A stretch of DNA of 64,000 nucleotides from Prinia subflava (taxonomy: Eukaryota; Chordata; Aves; Passeriformes; Cisticolidae): NCBI RefSeq assembly GCF_021018805.1, contig NW_026960614.1, forward strand, positions 1,612,001 to 1,676,000. Direction: 5' to 3'. Positions 31,042-41,881 of the stretch are shown here, in pieces (the stretch's first letter is position 1; each line of letters opens with the position of its first letter). The position numbers and the translations under genes are program-made. The notes under the pieces are model-generated. The model had not been told where the DNA came from. It saw only the letters and a list, made by a program, of their open reading frames with translations, and did no database searches.

Positions 31042-32887
31042 TGTAGTGGTTTTGCACAGAAGTGATTTTTCCAAGAAAGTTATAGCAAAACCAATCAGTG
31101 ACTAGGTTTGAGTACTGACATCTGGTCCAGCCACTAGAAAGGTGACACACCTCTGTGAACACAAGTAAAAATTGGGTAGGGGGAGGGGAAGGGAGGGGAG
31201 AAGAGAATGCTCCGTCCCAGCCGGATCAGGCCTCCAGCGGCTGTTAACATCTTGCCGCGAGGTGGCCAACCCCATTACAGCCCATGAGGCCTGGCCTGCC
31301 CAGGCCCTCCCCCCAGTGCACTCCAGCCACCCCTACCAAGACCCCTTGCTGAGGGAGGGACCATGCAGCCATGGGAGAGATCATGCAGCTGAGACCAAGG
31401 GTGACTCTGCAGCTGTGCAGGTAGCTTAGCAGCTGAAAATTGAATGCAGCCAGAACCCCTGAGATCCTGGCCCAGCCCCAGCATGGCCTGAATTTACCAC
31501 CTTTGGCCACTGTACAGGAAAAAAACATCATGACCCTCTGCAGGTTTGGGCAAGAATGTTAACTCTTTCTTTGCACAGATGAAACTTGCAAAACACTAAT
31601 CTTTTCTTGAGTAAGAGAAAGGGCGGAGTGGAGACATGTAGAGAGGCAATTTGAAGACATCAAAGTCAGTGAAGGAAGAATTGGGTCTTAGATGGATGGA
31701 GAATGAGAAGATGCCTAGTCCCAGGCTGAAATTCTTTTGTAAAACCATGATGATGGACTATGACATACTAGAACATACTTTTAAATCATGGAAAATATGC
31801 ATTGGGGATATGAGAGTGTTCAGACTGCAGATATAAGCAAAGGCATTTGTGGTGGACTAAGTAAATACTGAAGTAGCTGTGATTTTATGAGAAGTTTGAA
31901 CAGAGAGAGAGATAAGATGAAGATCTACTCCCAGGAAAAGAAGAGGAAGATCTCTGTTCCTAAAGATGAAGATGATTTTTAAAACAGATGAAGAGAACCT
32001 TTCCTTTTGAACCACTCATCTTTAAAATGGTACCCTCATGAGTTTAAATGGCCCATAATGCAGCTGTCAGGAAGGCTGTGTTATATGGGAGGTGGCTTTA
32101 TGTTTTTTGGAGGGCATGGAAATAACATGTCTCTCCTTGTGATGTAGAAAATGAGAGCAATCTTTATTCTTCTAAATTCTCTATTTATACAGTACTTTGG
32201 CACAATCCATATGATTGGTCCTTAGAGCTTACACCCTTTTGTAAACACTTTTTTCAGTAAACATGTTGGAAAAACACCACCTGCTGATGGTTTTCACTTC
32301 CCAAGGATTTTTTTGTTATTCTTTGAGATTTTCCCAGGACAGAATGAAATAGCTGCTTGCCCAGCTTTTCACACATACTCTGGCAGAGCCTGAAGCCTAA
32401 ATTCAGACCAATTGTCAGCACCCATATGGGAGAGACTTCACAAATGCAGATTTCCAGGTGGCTGCTTTTGTGAGAATTTCTCACCCTAGGACAAAAAGCC
32501 ACAAGAGAATTATCCTTTCATGTAGGGAAGTTTTTATGGCAGATCAAAAGAGACTTCTCTCTCTAAATGAACTGATGAAAGACTATTTCATAAGTGGTAA
32601 ACTGACCTAGAGTTTCAAGTTTTGTCTCTGCACACTGTCAGAGATAGACAAAGGAGTTTGTGGGGAAGAAGGGAAGTGTTTTGAAGGTTCTGTTCTGATG
32701 CTCAATATTTTTTTTCTCTTGTAGTTTTGTTAATAAACCTGTCTTTATACCCTTTTAAGTTTTGAGCCTGCTTTGCTTTTTTTCTAATCCTATCTCACAG
32801 CAGAAAAAGAGTAACTAATTCTAGTAGGCACTCAAACCACTACACATAATTCCGGAAACAGAAATAGGCAAACTTGAAACCACTACA
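31042..32887 (+). repeat. Solo LTR-F1 with nested G-type LTR
   Basis: It opens TGTAGTGGTTTTGCAC and closes TGAAACCACTACA, inverted ends of about ten bases. The TSD atggg is perfect (31037-31041 and 32888-32892). A ttaataaacctg polyadenylation signal lies near 32728. At 1846 bp it is about 280 bp longer than F2, explained by the nested G-type LTR at 32101-32425. Confidence 0.9.
32101..32425 (-). repeat. Diverged solo LTR of the ERV-G family inside LTR-F1
   Basis: Read on the minus strand it follows the ERV-G LTR: the segments ggcttcaggctctgcc, tttccaacatgtttactg and gaataaagattgctctc are recognisable. Alignment of F1 with F2 shows the insertion point. The target duplication is unclear, with tatgggag on both sides over a longer stretch than six bases. 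Confidence 0.8.
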
Positions 32888-32892
32888 ATGGG

Positions 32893-33615
32893 ATCGGTTG
32901 TTTCTCACCCCTTGAGTCTTAAAATCATAGGAGGATGAGATGCAAACCAGGAACAAAGAAGAATTCATGGGGGTAGTGCTTCGGTTGTAGTGATTGAAGG
33001 AGTTCAATGGATGGTTGATGACTCTTCCTCTCTCGTTATGCTTTTTGGTTCAGTCTTTTTCAGTGAAGTTCAGTTTTGCTTAATGTAGTAAGTGTAAGAC
33101 AGTTCTACAATAATCTAAATAAATATACATATGTTATAGAATAGTTTGATTGTCTCAGGGGAATCAATGATGTAATGAAATTAAATTGTTTTTACTTACT
33201 TATGTTTTACCTTGAAGAGATAGGAAAACCGCCACAAAAACTGATTCTATAATCATATGAAAATCCAAGTCATATTTAGGGTGAAATCTTTCTTACCTAC
33301 TGTGACAATCAGAGTGAAAATACAAGCATTCTAAAGTAATGTTTCTAGAAATTACAAAGCATGTACAAATGTCAATCAAAATTACTAAAGTTATTAAATT
33401 ATGTGATATTTTAATAGTACTAAATAACATTTTAATGTTATGTGACTAGAGATAAAATTATTTTCTTGAGATTTTTAGAGAAAATTGTTATGGCCAGATG
33501 TACACATTTTTTAAATCCGATTTTGTGAATTTGAAGTATAATCTATGCATCAAATATAAATATTAGGATGTGGTAACTATACCAATTAATTTTTTTATGG
33601 TCATATTTAAATTTT
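32893..33615. other. AT-rich DNA, nothing recognised
   Basis: No frame above noise and no repeat ends. It could be unique sequence or an old element beyond recognition. Confidence 0.5.
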
Positions 33616-34030
33616 TGTACTGGTTTGAAAGCAAAACCAGTGAGACTCCAAGTCAGAAATACAATTTAATAGAGAGAGAAGAAACAAACAACAAAAAAGG
33701 GTAAAAATAAGATAAATGCAATAGTACAAAGGACCACTGAAAGAGTCAGAATACAAACCTGACACCCTGTTGGTCAGGGTGTTGGAAGCAGTCCAAAATA
33801 AGTCCACCTGGAGTTACAGATGTGGCTCCGTTGGAGTAGAGATGATCCTCAGGAAAAGGGTCCAGTCTTCCTCTGGGAATCCAGTGGAAACAGGCTCCCT
33901 TGGTGTTTGGGATTGCTGGTTTTATGCCGGTGGAAAGGCTTTGACTCCTCCCACTGAGTGGAGCATCTCACAATGGAATGAGGTAATGTTATCAGTCATG
34001 TGAGAGGACTCAAATGGCCCATTCACAGGT
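33616..34030 (-). repeat. LTR-J, probable minus-strand LTR, right end unclear
   Basis: The left edge TGTACTGGTTTGAAAGC has the look of an avian LTR 3' end in reverse. A reverse-strand polyadenylation-like caatttaatag lies near 33662. I could not place the right end or a TSD. Confidence 0.45.
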
Positions 34031-34139
34031 GATGTGCCTTGGAGAAGGATGGGTGGAGGAAGAGATATTCTTACTATAATTAGAAATTCTTCTAATTTCT
34101 ATGATTAATATCCTCTAGTTTGTAATGTCATGTTTCACT

Positions 34140-34760
34140 ATAATACAACAAACTGTTTCCCTGTAATTCATGAAGAGTATGGGGGTGTGTGTAGCCTTTA
34201 CTGGCAGCCCATGAAAACTGGAAAATGTAGATGTCAGAAAGCTGTGATCTGACTTGAACAGAGACAGAGAGAACTTTTGCTTTCAGAGATAGAAGAGGAC
34301 TCTCTGCTTTTATACTAGAACAGCTCATCCTTAAATTTGCACCCCATAAGTCAATGGCCCAAAGAAAAAGTAGTTGTGGGAAAACTGACAAAATGCAAGA
34401 GATATTTCAAGTTGCAAACAGGTTTTTAGCTGTGAAAATCAAAACCATGGCTGGAAAAGTTCACAAAGAACTGTTTCCTGTGAGAAGGACTCCCTTGGCA
34501 TAGTAAAAGAGACTCCTCTACCTAAATGAACTGAAGAAGATATTTTAGAAGTGATAAACTGACTGATAATACCAGGTTTTGTCTCTATGTTGTCAGTGGG
34601 AAGGAAAGAGGGGCCAGGGGGAGGAAAGGTGTCCTAAAGGTTTATTTTTAGTACTTATCATTCTTCTTTTTATTCTTTTAATAGTTTTCTTTATACCTTT
34701 TAAAGTTTTGAGCCTGTGTTGCCCTTAAAATATACTTATCTTACCCCATAAGCTCTTTTT
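34140..34760 (+). repeat. LTR-F3 remnant
   Basis: It follows the second half of LTR-F1: cctaaatgaactgaagaaga, taaactgac, and ttaaagttttgagcctg near the end. The 5' half and the extreme 3' end are missing or diverged. Confidence 0.65.
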
Positions 34761-34834
34761 TAATTGATCTTTTTGCCCCCTCTGCTCAATTGTAGCAGAA
34801 GGGGATGTGTGGATGATTTTTGTGGGTGCAATGG

Positions 34835-35010
34835 TGTGGGAACTGACAGTAGTCAGATTTTAGGCTTCAGGCACTAGCTATAGTCTGTGGGAAAGACAAG
34901 CAAGTGACTGTCTCATTCTAGCCTGGAAAAATCCTAAGGAAGAATCCAAACAATCCTTGGGAGGTGAAAATCCGTTATTTCCATGCCGTTCTTAAAACAA
35001 TAACGACACA
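34835..35010 (+). repeat. Internally deleted LTR of the ERV-G family
   Basis: It opens TGTGGGAACTGAC, continues with ttaggcttcaggc, then jumps from the U3 half (ttgggaggtgaaaatc) to the U5 end (ttatttccatgccgttc). About 160 bp of the middle is gone compared with ERV-G LTRs. Confidence 0.7.
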
Positions 35011-35015
35011 CCATC

Positions 35016-35562
35016 ATTTTACCAACCTTAACCCCACTATACTGTCTAACCTTTAGACCTGAAACATGTGCAGCAATATTCTGGCACCTAGCAAACAGAC
35101 CAGTTTGGTTTCAAGGGTAAAGGATATTCAAAATCTTTAAAATTCTCAAATGATACTGCAATCAGTCCAGAGGAAAAGAAAGGAAAGGAGTGAAGAAAGA
35201 TGTAGGAAGGTATCTCCCCCATAGGTTGTTTTTCTGATGAGAAAAAGCCAACTGTGTGATTATTATTTATTCCCAGTAGTTGACTCCCAAAGCACAGAGG
35301 TGCCACAATACTGACTATATATATCAGATTGATTTTCCAAGCAGCAACACTGTCATATCATAAGCCCATCCTACAAAATACCCCACAGGGAACATGTACT
35401 GCAAGTAAGGTATTACTGGTATAACAGACAAAAGGCCACAAATATGAGAGCAAAGAAGTCCATGCTGTAACTAGCAACGGTTAAACCAATAAAATGAATG
35501 TTTATAACAATTTTCTTTTAACATACTCTGGTCAGATCTGTTGTTCTCTCAATCCCTCTTGC
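35016..35562 (-). other. Presumed leader of the minus-strand provirus whose 5' LTR is LTR-H
   Basis: It lies on the PBS side of LTR-H. No gag frame is recognisable. Possibly 5' untranslated sequence. Confidence 0.35.
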
Positions 35563-35580
35563 CCCATGTTGGATGCTAAA
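35563..35580 (-). promoter_or_regulatory. Primer-binding site next to LTR-H, tRNA-Lys-like
   Basis: On the minus strand, TAGCATCCAACATGGGGC agrees with a tRNA-Lys primer site at most positions; several differences are transitions. Six bases separate it from the LTR. Confidence 0.55.
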
Positions 35581-35586
35581 AAGGAC

Positions 35587-36593
35587 TGTCATGGTTTAAG
35601 CCCGGCTGGCAACTAAGCACCACCTAGCCACTCACTCAAACCCCCTTCTCCCCTTCACCTCTCCCCAAAAGAATGGGGAGGAGAATTGTCCTGGTTATAG
35701 GAATAGAGTGCCAATTTAGCACTGTGGGTATAACAAAACTGTGTATTCTACATCCCTCTGTGTCATTTCTGATGAATTGTTAATGATGGATCCTTTGCAG
35801 TAGCTGCCCAGTGCACACCTTAGGCTACAAGCTGGGTGTAAAGGAGATAAGGAAGAAAAGGCAAACCCTGGAAGGCAGGGTAGTATTTCTTTTTCTTCAC
35901 ACAAATGACTCAGCTGTGATAACTCCCCTCTGGGGAAGCACCAGCGCATTCCCACCCAGCCTGAGGGGTAATCTCTGCTAATGGGCCATAATGGACTCAA
36001 TGGCACTAGCAGAATAGGCATCTAACACAACTTGGACTATCAAAGACTCACAAAATATCCCATGACTTGCAGTATTACATCATCCACTGTGAAACTCTCC
36101 ACCCTGAGGGAGGTACTGAGCATGCCCCACCTGAACTTGAGCATTTGAAATCTTTGGGCTTGGGGACTGTGACCACCACTTGACAGATCTGGAGGAGGAT
36201 CAGAACTTCAACAGGACTGTGGCCACTGCTTTTGACAAGACTGTGACCACCACTCTGACCAACAATGTGCCAGGTTATACTCTCTGCGTTAAAACCTGTT
36301 TTCTCTGTATTACTGTATTTATTATAATCTCTTTAGTAAATTGTAACTCCGACCTACAATCTCTCTTGAGGTAGTTGAGTGGGGTTCATTTGTCCCACCA
36401 GTTTACTTTTAAACAATCAAAAGGGTCAAAAGTAAAACTTCTAAGTTGAGATAAGAACTGTTTAACAATTGAAAACAAAGTAAAATATAATATTAATAAT
36501 AAAAAGAGAAAGGGGAAAAAAATAAGTGATGCACAATGCAATTGCACCAGCTACTGAGAAGAAATTAACTCTATCCCAGCTAAAACTAGGACA
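35587..36593 (-). repeat. LTR-H (5' LTR of a mostly lost provirus), split by LTR-I
   Basis: On the plus strand it opens TGTCATGGTTTAAGCCC and closes AGCTAAAACTAGGACA. Both ends look like a common avian LTR family that starts TGTCCTAGTTTTAGCTGG. The two parts (35587-35686 and 36416-36593) join at LTR-I. No matching right-hand TSD was found, in keeping with the internal sequence attached on the left. Confidence 0.75.
35687..36415 (+). repeat. LTR-I nested in LTR-H
   Basis: It opens TGTCCTGGTTATAGG and closes CTTTTAAACA. The 3' part has the segment ctacaatctctcttgagg near the end, known from avian ERVL LTRs. The TSD is not exact. Confidence 0.6.
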
Positions 36594-37052
36594 AAAGTAA
36601 ACATTTCTATGAAATGAGGTCAGAAACCACTACTTCTGGGCTAATCTGAATTGGCATGCATAAATTCTCATAACCACATGAGAACAAAAAGGGGAAAATT
36701 TAACTAAAATGAGCAAATGACATTGCAACAGCAGATACTGTGACTTAGAAAAGAGGAATAAAATAAAGTGATTAACTGCATATATTTTGTGAGCATCTGC
36801 AGAATTGCAAGGTATTAGCAGAATCAGAGTTGAGAGGGCAACAGCATTCATGCAAGTCATGCACTCTATATGCACTGCTGCCTATATAATTCAGCACACA
36901 TGAGTAATTTCATACATGCTCAGGGAGCTGTCTTTCATATAATCAAAGTTGCTAGTGTCTACCTGGTCATTGTCACCAGGCATGAAAGTATTTCATATTG
37001 TAATTCTTTAGCCAAAATGGTTCCTTTACCACACACTTTTCAGATACATCTC
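36594..37052. other. AT-rich DNA, nothing recognised
   Basis: Only chance frames on both strands. Confidence 0.5.
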
Positions 37053-37364
37053 TGTTTTGGTTTAAGATAGGTGTCTGCCAAGGAAGACGGGTGCCACTAT
37101 AGGACATGCAATGAATCACACTGACTCCATGAATCATCAGAAGGCTAGAGAGCAATTTATTCAAAACACAATTTCTTTATATACGATTTACAGAGACCAG
37201 TACAATTGGATGGCAAAGTTAACACTTCAACCACATTGGTCAAGCCAGAGGGCCATCAAGAAGTCCCTCCTCTAAAAAGGAATGAATAACAAAGATATAA
37301 TAAAGAAAACATCTCTTTTGTTTACAGCAAATCGCCTGGGAAAGAAATTTCACAAACCAAAACA
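37053..37364 (-). repeat. Candidate LTR with inverted ends
   Basis: It starts TGTTTTGGTTTAAG and ends CACAAACCAAAACA, so the ends are inverted copies. Reverse-strand polyadenylation-like caatttattc (near 37157) and a TATA-like site (near 37176) lie inside. No exact TSD. Confidence 0.5.
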
Positions 37365-37506
37365 TCCCAGGCATGAAATCAGGGCTACAGACGGGAACCT
37401 CCCCTGGAATAAAAAATATGACCCCCAGCCCTCCAAATTATTTAACTCTTTAATTACAGGGATTTCAGGTAAAGAAATGGGAGAAGGAAAAACAATTCTT
37501 TACTAG

Positions 37507-37539
<33 letters not shown>

Positions 37540-38247
37540 AGCAAGGTAAACAAATAACTACAATAGCAGTAACAACAAACAAAACTAGAAACTCAATAAT
37601 AGCTTTCTCTCTCAGCTGTCAAGCACTTTTCCCTCTGGTGTAGTTATGGGCCACAGCCAAGAGGGGCACTGTTGGCTCCTGGCTGGGCAGGGCAGGTGCG
37701 ATGATTCTCCCTTGGCTGCAGGGGGCACTGTGGCAAGAGCTTAGTAGCCTTTCTGCATGCGGGTAACAGCAGGCAGGTCAGTGGAAGAGATAGAAAAGGG
37801 GTTTTCTTTACAAACTCCTCGAGACAGATGGTCTCAGTGTCTCTCTAGATGGCAAAATGAGCTGTAGCAGGAATTTTGGAGGGGCGGCTGGAATGGCAGA
37901 GGAGGGTAGACCCTGGGTTGGCAAACAAAATGTAATAGAAAATTCTGCAGCCTTAGCAGGAGCCACGGTAGTCAGGGGAAGACAGGGTGTTGGGTTAGAG
38001 TGTTGTGAAAAAGTCTGAGGCAGTGGCAGAAAACAGCAGGACTTGGCAGTGGCAGCTGATCTCCATAGTAGCTGCTGCACGTAGCTGGGGAGACAAGCCT
38101 TCCAGGAAGGGGAAAGGGGTCAGGGTCCCAGTTTTTTTCCCTGAGGCACCAGAGTAGATGATGAAGGTCCTTTTCAGTCAGATCAAGTGTTAATAAGGTC
38201 CCAGTTTACTGGCTGTTCTTACAAGCAGATGTTTACCCACAGTAAGG
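37365..38247. other. Unassigned DNA with a (TATG)n microsatellite at about 37510-37540
   Basis: G/C-richer than its surroundings at 37620-38110, with no supported gene. It is bounded on the right by the CR1 tail. Confidence 0.45.
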
Positions 38248-38359
38248 AATCATATGATCACAGAATCACAGAACCACTTGGTTGGAAGAGACCTTCAAGA
38301 TCATCAAGTCTAACCCATGCCCTAACACCTCAACTAAACCATGGCACTGAGTGCCACAT
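38248..38359 (-). mobile_element. CR1 LINE 3' tail, left of ERVL-L
   Basis: gatcacagaatcacagaacc is the reverse of the short terminal repeats that end CR1 elements. The conserved 3'-UTR sequence follows (ttggaagagaccttcaagat). It breaks at 38359 and continues at 58315 after ERVL-L, sharing the TSD cacat. Confidence 0.85.
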
Positions 38360-38900
38360 TGTCTTGATATAGGGCAAATTTGGGAGGAAACTTCTGAATA
38401 GGGTCTTTCTGGAAAGTAAATTTAAACAGCCCTTTTCTGTAGCTGGTTCACAGAAAAAGAACTTTTTCTGAGAAAAGTGGAAAAAACTATTTATTTAACA
38501 AACAAAATGTCCACAAGCATAAAGAATGAATAATATGAAACAATAAAACTTCTCACTGCTCCAAAGAGAGATGGTAAACTTGAAAAAATCTTTGCTATGG
38601 GTAGCTCAGTTCACTTAGTTTTTTATTAATCTTAGTCTCTCTGGAGGTCTAGGCCAGGTGGGCCGCAGGGGTGAGCTCTCGGTGCTCCTCTGGTTTTTTT
38701 TAGTCTGGAGCAGATTTAAAGAGTCCCAAAAAAAAAAAAAAAAGAGTCTGGGGAACTTCTCTGCTTTAGCTAGCTAAAACTAACTAAAAAGCAAAGAAAG
38801 ATCTCTGTCTTAGCTGTTGGTCTGTGCTTTGGATGAACTACTGTCTGGAGAGGAATGTGCAAGAGTGAGAGCTGTTTTCAAAATAAATTTGACAGTGACA
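38360..38900 (-). repeat. ERVL-L 3' LTR, truncated
   Basis: It matches the 5' LTR (56690 onward) from TGTCTTGATATAGGG through the aataatatgaaacaataaaa block to a stretch ending ttttcaaaa. The rest, including its 5' end and the PPT, is missing where LTR-T lies. Confidence 0.8.
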
Positions 38901-39315
38901 TTTAGCATACAATGACATTTACACATGGTCCTCACTCAGCAATCAGATCTCAAACTCAGAGTCTCTATTAATTACATGGAAACTGGAACAGAGCAATGCA
39001 CGATACAACCAATATGGTCAGAACATACATTCTCCCCTTTATTCTCAAAATGGCTGGTTTTATACAGTTTCAGATAGTTTACAGTTGCAGGTGTTTTCTC
39101 ATTGGCATTCAGCATGAGAAAGAATGCACACAATCTTAGCTTAAGGCAGCTACCATGATTCTACTCTAACTGTCCTATTTAAAGCATGCACACACCTTAA
39201 CTTAAATTCTAACTGTGCCACAGGCTTATCTACTTTCATACAGTCCTAAGACTGAGGCCCAGCAGGCCCAAACCCTAGGCCCAGTTTGGGATAGCTCAAA
39301 CTTCATTCCATAACA
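38901..39315 (-). repeat. LTR-T, ERVK-like solo LTR
   Basis: The right edge closes CCATTCCATAACA. caaccaatatggtcag and gggatagctc echo ERV-P LTRs, so a related family is likely. The left edge is uncertain. Its insertion went with loss of the L 3' untranslated region and part of the 3' LTR. Confidence 0.5.
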
Positions 39316-39738
39316 TGTCATGTTCATGCTACAAGATCTCTCTGAGGTACACATCGTGTTGTTCCATTTTTCTGCATTATTTACTATGTGCAACTTGGTC
39401 CTTGAGCAAAGACAATTTCACGGATGGGTTTGTCTGTACTCTAAACTGTCTTTTTTAACAAAATTCTTACATGTACTACTGGGACTCTGTCTCTGCCTGC
39501 TGTAGATGGGAGCCTAGACTAGGCAGGGCTTGCTTTGTTGGTGGAACTTTGGGTGTTAACTAACTAGGTGGCCTTTGCTAAATGCTGCTCTCAATTTTTG
39601 AAAGATCCTTCACTTAATGCTTTCAAGGTAGTCTTTAACAGCCTATTGTATCTCTCTACTTTCTCAGCAGCTGGTGCACGGTAGGGGATATGGTACACTC
39701 ACTCAATGCCATGTTCTTTAGCCCAGGTGTTGACAAGG
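39316..39738 (-). pseudogene. pol: ERVL-L integrase, C-terminal part
   Basis: The reverse complement matches K 44280-44340 and 48500-48810 (integrase end). It resumes the frame broken at 49549, so ERVL-K lies in the integrase gene of L. Confidence 0.85.
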
Positions 39739-40273
39739 TGTCCTGGGGTGACAGGACATTTTCATGCTTTGTATCCCAAATCGTGGTTAGTTTTTTTTTT
39801 CCCCTGTTCCCGTGTGCCCAGTTTGTTTTGTCTGTGGCTGAGCCCCTCCCCCGGCTGCTTGCTTCTGGCTTGCTGCTAGCTTTAGGCTGCTTTGCTGGCT
39901 TTGCTCTTTGCTTTCTGCTTTTTGCTTGCTTTTTTGCCATCTTTTTCTGCTTTTGTGTTTCCCCTTCTTTCCTTCCTCCCTTCCCTGAAGACATCGGACC
40001 TGCTTTGGGCCCTGATTCGGGAACATCAAGGGAAAACCCCCCGGAGTCTGCACCTGAAAGAAGCTTTGGCACCCTCCCCAGCAGAGACTGCTCACCCTCT
40101 CTTGGACTGGTGAAAACATTTGTTGTCATCTCGGACTGTTTTCCTTGTGTTGGGGAGTGTTTTTTTCATTGTTTCTCAATAAACAAGTTTTTTCCACTTT
40201 CTCCTCTGAGGAAATTCCTCCCGAACCTGGTGGTGGGGGAGGGAGTTGTGGAATTTTGTCCTAAACTAGGAAA
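39739..40273 (+). repeat. ERVL-K 5' LTR
   Basis: It opens TGTCCTGGGGTGACAGG. AATAAA is at 40178-40183. It ends CTAGGAAA where the 3' LTR has CTAGGACA, so the canonical CA has mutated. It contains a long pyrimidine-rich U3 (ccttctttccttcctccctt). Confidence 0.93.
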
Positions 40274-40281
40274 AACAAATT

Positions 40282-40299
40282 TGGTGGCCCGTACGGGGA
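40282..40299 (+). promoter_or_regulatory. ERVL-K primer-binding site, tRNA-Ile
   Basis: TGGTGGCCCGTACGGGGA equals the complement of the 3' end of vertebrate tRNA-Ile as I know it. It lies eight bases after the LTR. Confidence 0.85.
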
Positions 40300-40372
40300 G
40301 GCGATCATACAAAGTGGAAAAAACTTTATTCTAATAATATTTTGGTTTCTGTTGTTTTGTGGGCATATTGGT

Positions 40373-41881
40373 ATGTCTCTTTTTGAAGGTATAATGTCAT
40401 TTGGAGTGAAAGCCTGCCTTTATTTCTGGTCATTAGGGTTCTTTGAAGTTTTAATACCTTTTTGGTCGTTAGGTTTATTCTCTTATCCAGCAATAGCCCC
40501 GATATTGTCCTTGATGCATAGCTTTTGTAACCGTGGGGCGCTAACCAGAATATTTATCGGGCTGGGCTTGGTTGTGTTGATTTGTAAGAGGTTCATAAAA
40601 ATGTTGCTATTGTTTCCAGGAATGTATGGTTCATGGTTGTGGTTGTGTACTCAGTTTGTTAGGGGAGAAGCAGGGGAGGAGGCTTCTCAGCCTTTGCTCT
40701 CCTTCTTCTCCTCCGAATTGTTTACATCTCTATTAGAAAATGTTTGGTTATCCCTGACTGCCAAGGACACCATCTTTCTGGCATTCAATTTAGTAAGTTT
40801 TCTTTATACTGTCTGCAGTTTATGTAAGATGAAGGCTGAGATTTCTAGAGGGGCTGGTGAGACTCCTGATTTAGGAGTAAAACCAAGGGTGAAGAATTCT
40901 GAGTGGCGTGGGAAATGGGAGGATATGGGCCAAATTTTAAAGGAGTTTTCTGACCCTGTAGTCTGGGACTTCCCATCTGAACAAATTCAGAACCCAGCTG
41001 AGGTGGTAAAGTATCTGAAAGAGAGGTGCCATGGTAACACTAAGGAGGAAAGGATCATTGCAGTGAGCTGGGCCCTGGCACATGCTTATCGCACCCTGCT
41101 AGATACTGTAGGGAAGCAGATAAAGGAAAGGGAACAGGGAGATAAATTAGTTACTGTCCCAGTCACTCAGGCTGCAGCAAACATCCCAGGCTCCAAACCA
41201 GACAGTAAGCCCCAACCAATGGCTGTTGCTGCAAATACAAAAGGTGGAAAGTGTAAAAGCAAGACTGACCGAAGGGTGGAGGATGATGATGATCCAAGAG
41301 AAGGACCATCACCAAAATCAGAGACCACAGCAAGTGGCATAGATTCCGGAGCCAATATTGATTCCTTCTCCCTGAAGGACCTTCGAGGCCTAAGGAAGGA
41401 TTATAGGCGACAGCCCGATGAGTCTATAGTTAGTTGGCTAGTCCGCCTTTGGGATGCGGCAGGGGAGGCTACCATTCTGGATGGCACTGAAGCGAGGCAT
41501 TTAGGATCCCTGTCACATGATCCTGTCATCGACCAAGGCATGATGAGGAGGGCTAGCCCTCACAGCCTCTGGGAACGGGTCCTGGACAGCGTAGCACAAA
41601 GATACCTGTGTGCAGATGACCTTTATATTCAGCAGACACGGTGGAAGACCATAGAACAGGGGATCCAACGCCTGAGGGAGATGGCAGTGGTAGAGATCAT
41701 TTTTTCAGATGATATAACAACTAGGAATCCGGACTTAGTACCGTGCACACCTGTAATGTGGAGGAAACTTGTGCGCCTTGGGCCACCTGAATACGCTTCT
41801 GCTCTAGCAATAATGAAGCGGGATGAGGTATATGAGACTGTGCTCGATATGGCAAAGAAGCTTTGGGCATTAAGAAATTGA
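40373..41881 (+). CDS. gag: ERVL-K Gag, C-terminally truncated
   Basis: About 502 codons from the first AUG at 40373. Residues 1-160 are strongly hydrophobic with several membrane-segment-like stretches (LYFWSLGFFEVLIPFWSLG). Then comes a polar helical region (WEDMGQILKEFSDPVVW) and a charged linker with DDDDPREGPSPKSE. A capsid-like domain follows (LRGLRKDYRRQPDESIVSWL ... LDSVAQRYLCADDLY). It ends KKLWALRN and stops where a deletion joins it to pol, so nucleocapsid is missing. The same N-terminal type is seen in the L and N copies. Gag would assemble the particle. Without nucleocapsid this copy is probably not functional alone. Confidence 0.85.
   Translation: MSLFEGIMSFGVKACLYFWSLGFFEVLIPFWSLGLFSYPAIAPILSLMHSFCNRGALTRIFIGLGLVVLICKRFIKMLLLFPGMYGSWLWLCTQFVRGEAGEEASQPLLSFFSSELFTSLLENVWLSLTAKDTIFLAFNLVSFLYTVCSLCKMKAEISRGAGETPDLGVKPRVKNSEWRGKWEDMGQILKEFSDPVVWDFPSEQIQNPAEVVKYLKERCHGNTKEERIIAVSWALAHAYRTLLDTVGKQIKEREQGDKLVTVPVTQAAANIPGSKPDSKPQPMAVAANTKGGKCKSKTDRRVEDDDDPREGPSPKSETTASGIDSGANIDSFSLKDLRGLRKDYRRQPDESIVSWLVRLWDAAGEATILDGTEARHLGSLSHDPVIDQGMMRRASPHSLWERVLDSVAQRYLCADDLYIQQTRWKTIEQGIQRLREMAVVEIIFSDDITTRNPDLVPCTPVMWRKLVRLGPPEYASALAIMKRDEVYETVLDMAKKLWALRN

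Noticed and set aside
34140..35010. One composite LTR made of F3 and the G-type remnant
   Set aside because: The parts match different families and F1 contains a G-type LTR in the opposite orientation at another place, so they are separate insertions.
39656..40129. 157-codon antisense frame in ERVL-K LTR (Lys/Gln-rich), repeated at 48850-49404
   Set aside because: Antisense of the pyrimidine-rich U3. I considered an antisense LTR protein, but nothing supports translation.
39690..40334. 214-codon frame over the ERVL-K 5' LTR (also 48950-49570)
   Set aside because: It lies in both LTR copies in the same way, has a pyrimidine-driven Phe/Leu/Cys composition and overlaps U3-R-U5 signals. LTR composition, not a gene.
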